DNA of 17,500 nucleotides from Glandiceps talaboti (Eukaryota; Hemichordata; Enteropneusta; Spengelidae). The notes beneath the pieces are model-generated. The model worked only from the letters and a program-made list of their open reading frames with translations. It had not been told where the DNA came from and ran no database searches. The stretch lies in NCBI RefSeq assembly GCF_964340395.1, contig NC_135568.1, forward strand, positions 13,789,276 through 13,806,775, in the 5' to 3' direction. Position numbers and translations under genes: made by a program. Below, piece after piece: positions 17,216 to 17,500 of the stretch; position 1 is the first letter of the stretch; each line of letters opens with the position of its first letter.

Positions 17216-17500
17216 GTAAGTATAAATGCCATATGAACTAAATGGAACCGCCTATGCGTTATCCCTGTAATTCAAGATAAAATTTTCAATTGGAAAAATC
17301 GCACACAAAAAAGATGTGAAGTAAGGAACTGACGCCAATCAATCCATTCTCACATTAGTGTCTTTTCGTTAACATTAAGCGCAGTCGATAATTATATATT
17401 CGCGTATTTCTACATGCATTTATTTTGGGAATAAGTAGCAAACTTTGCACAAAGATGTGAAGCAATGAACTGACGTCAGTCTCTTTATACTCATGTTAAT
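17216..17500 (+). other. Start of intron 15
   Basis: A+T-rich sequence with no further exon up to the window end. Two near-copies of a short unit occur: aagatgtgaagtaaggaactgacg (about 17311) and aagatgtgaagcaatgaactgacg (about 17453), about 142 bases apart, which hints at a tandem duplication inside the intron. Confidence 0.7.

Overview
This is a window of invertebrate nuclear DNA. Short coding exons with clean GT/AG borders sit in long, A+T-rich, microsatellite-rich introns, next to dead non-LTR and Penelope-like retroelements. The domain mix (F5/8C or F-type lectin, PAN, GCY/WSC-like, HYR, Sushi, calcium-binding EGF, HormR, GAIN) is typical of a marine invertebrate, most likely a non-vertebrate deuterostome (hemichordate, cephalochordate or echinoderm). 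A mollusc or cnidarian cannot be excluded from sequence alone.

Region 1-4182 lies upstream of the first recognised exon and I found no host gene in it. It holds a long (CTGT)/(CCGT)/(CCAT) array, two related minus-strand LINE reverse-transcriptase fragments (about 937-1702 and 2018-3627), a direct repeat of about 177 bp at 760-936 and 1760-1936, and (TATG)n tracts at both borders of the longer LINE copy.

Region 4183-17215 is one plus-strand gene, partial at both ends. I resolved 15 exons, which together encode about 1,098 residues. In order they are: F5/8C first half, PAN-like exon, F5/8C second half, two GCY (WSC-like lectin) modules, five HYR modules, Sushi/CCP, calcium-binding EGF, a two-exon HormR domain, and the start of a GAIN-like domain. 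Exons 1 to 13 (through the first HormR exon) are all flanked by phase-1 introns; the second HormR exon goes from phase 1 to phase 0, and the GAIN exon is phase 0-0. A HormR-GAIN order is the hallmark of adhesion G-protein-coupled receptors, so the window most likely carries the ectodomain of a very large adhesion GPCR. The signal peptide and 5' exons should lie upstream; the rest of GAIN, the GPS cleavage site and the seven-transmembrane part should lie downstream. Neither is in the window.

The points I find most unusual are: (i) a PAN-like, phase-1 cassette exon placed inside the F5/8C lectin fold, next to the putative sugar-binding loop; (ii) four HYR modules that share an extra cysteine pair, followed by one canonical two-cysteine HYR; (iii) this carbohydrate-binding and adhesive set on a HormR/GAIN stalk; and (iv) retroelement remnants (LINE and Penelope-like) that both sit between (TATG)n/(CATA)n tracts, with the two LINE copies sharing the same in-frame stop codon.
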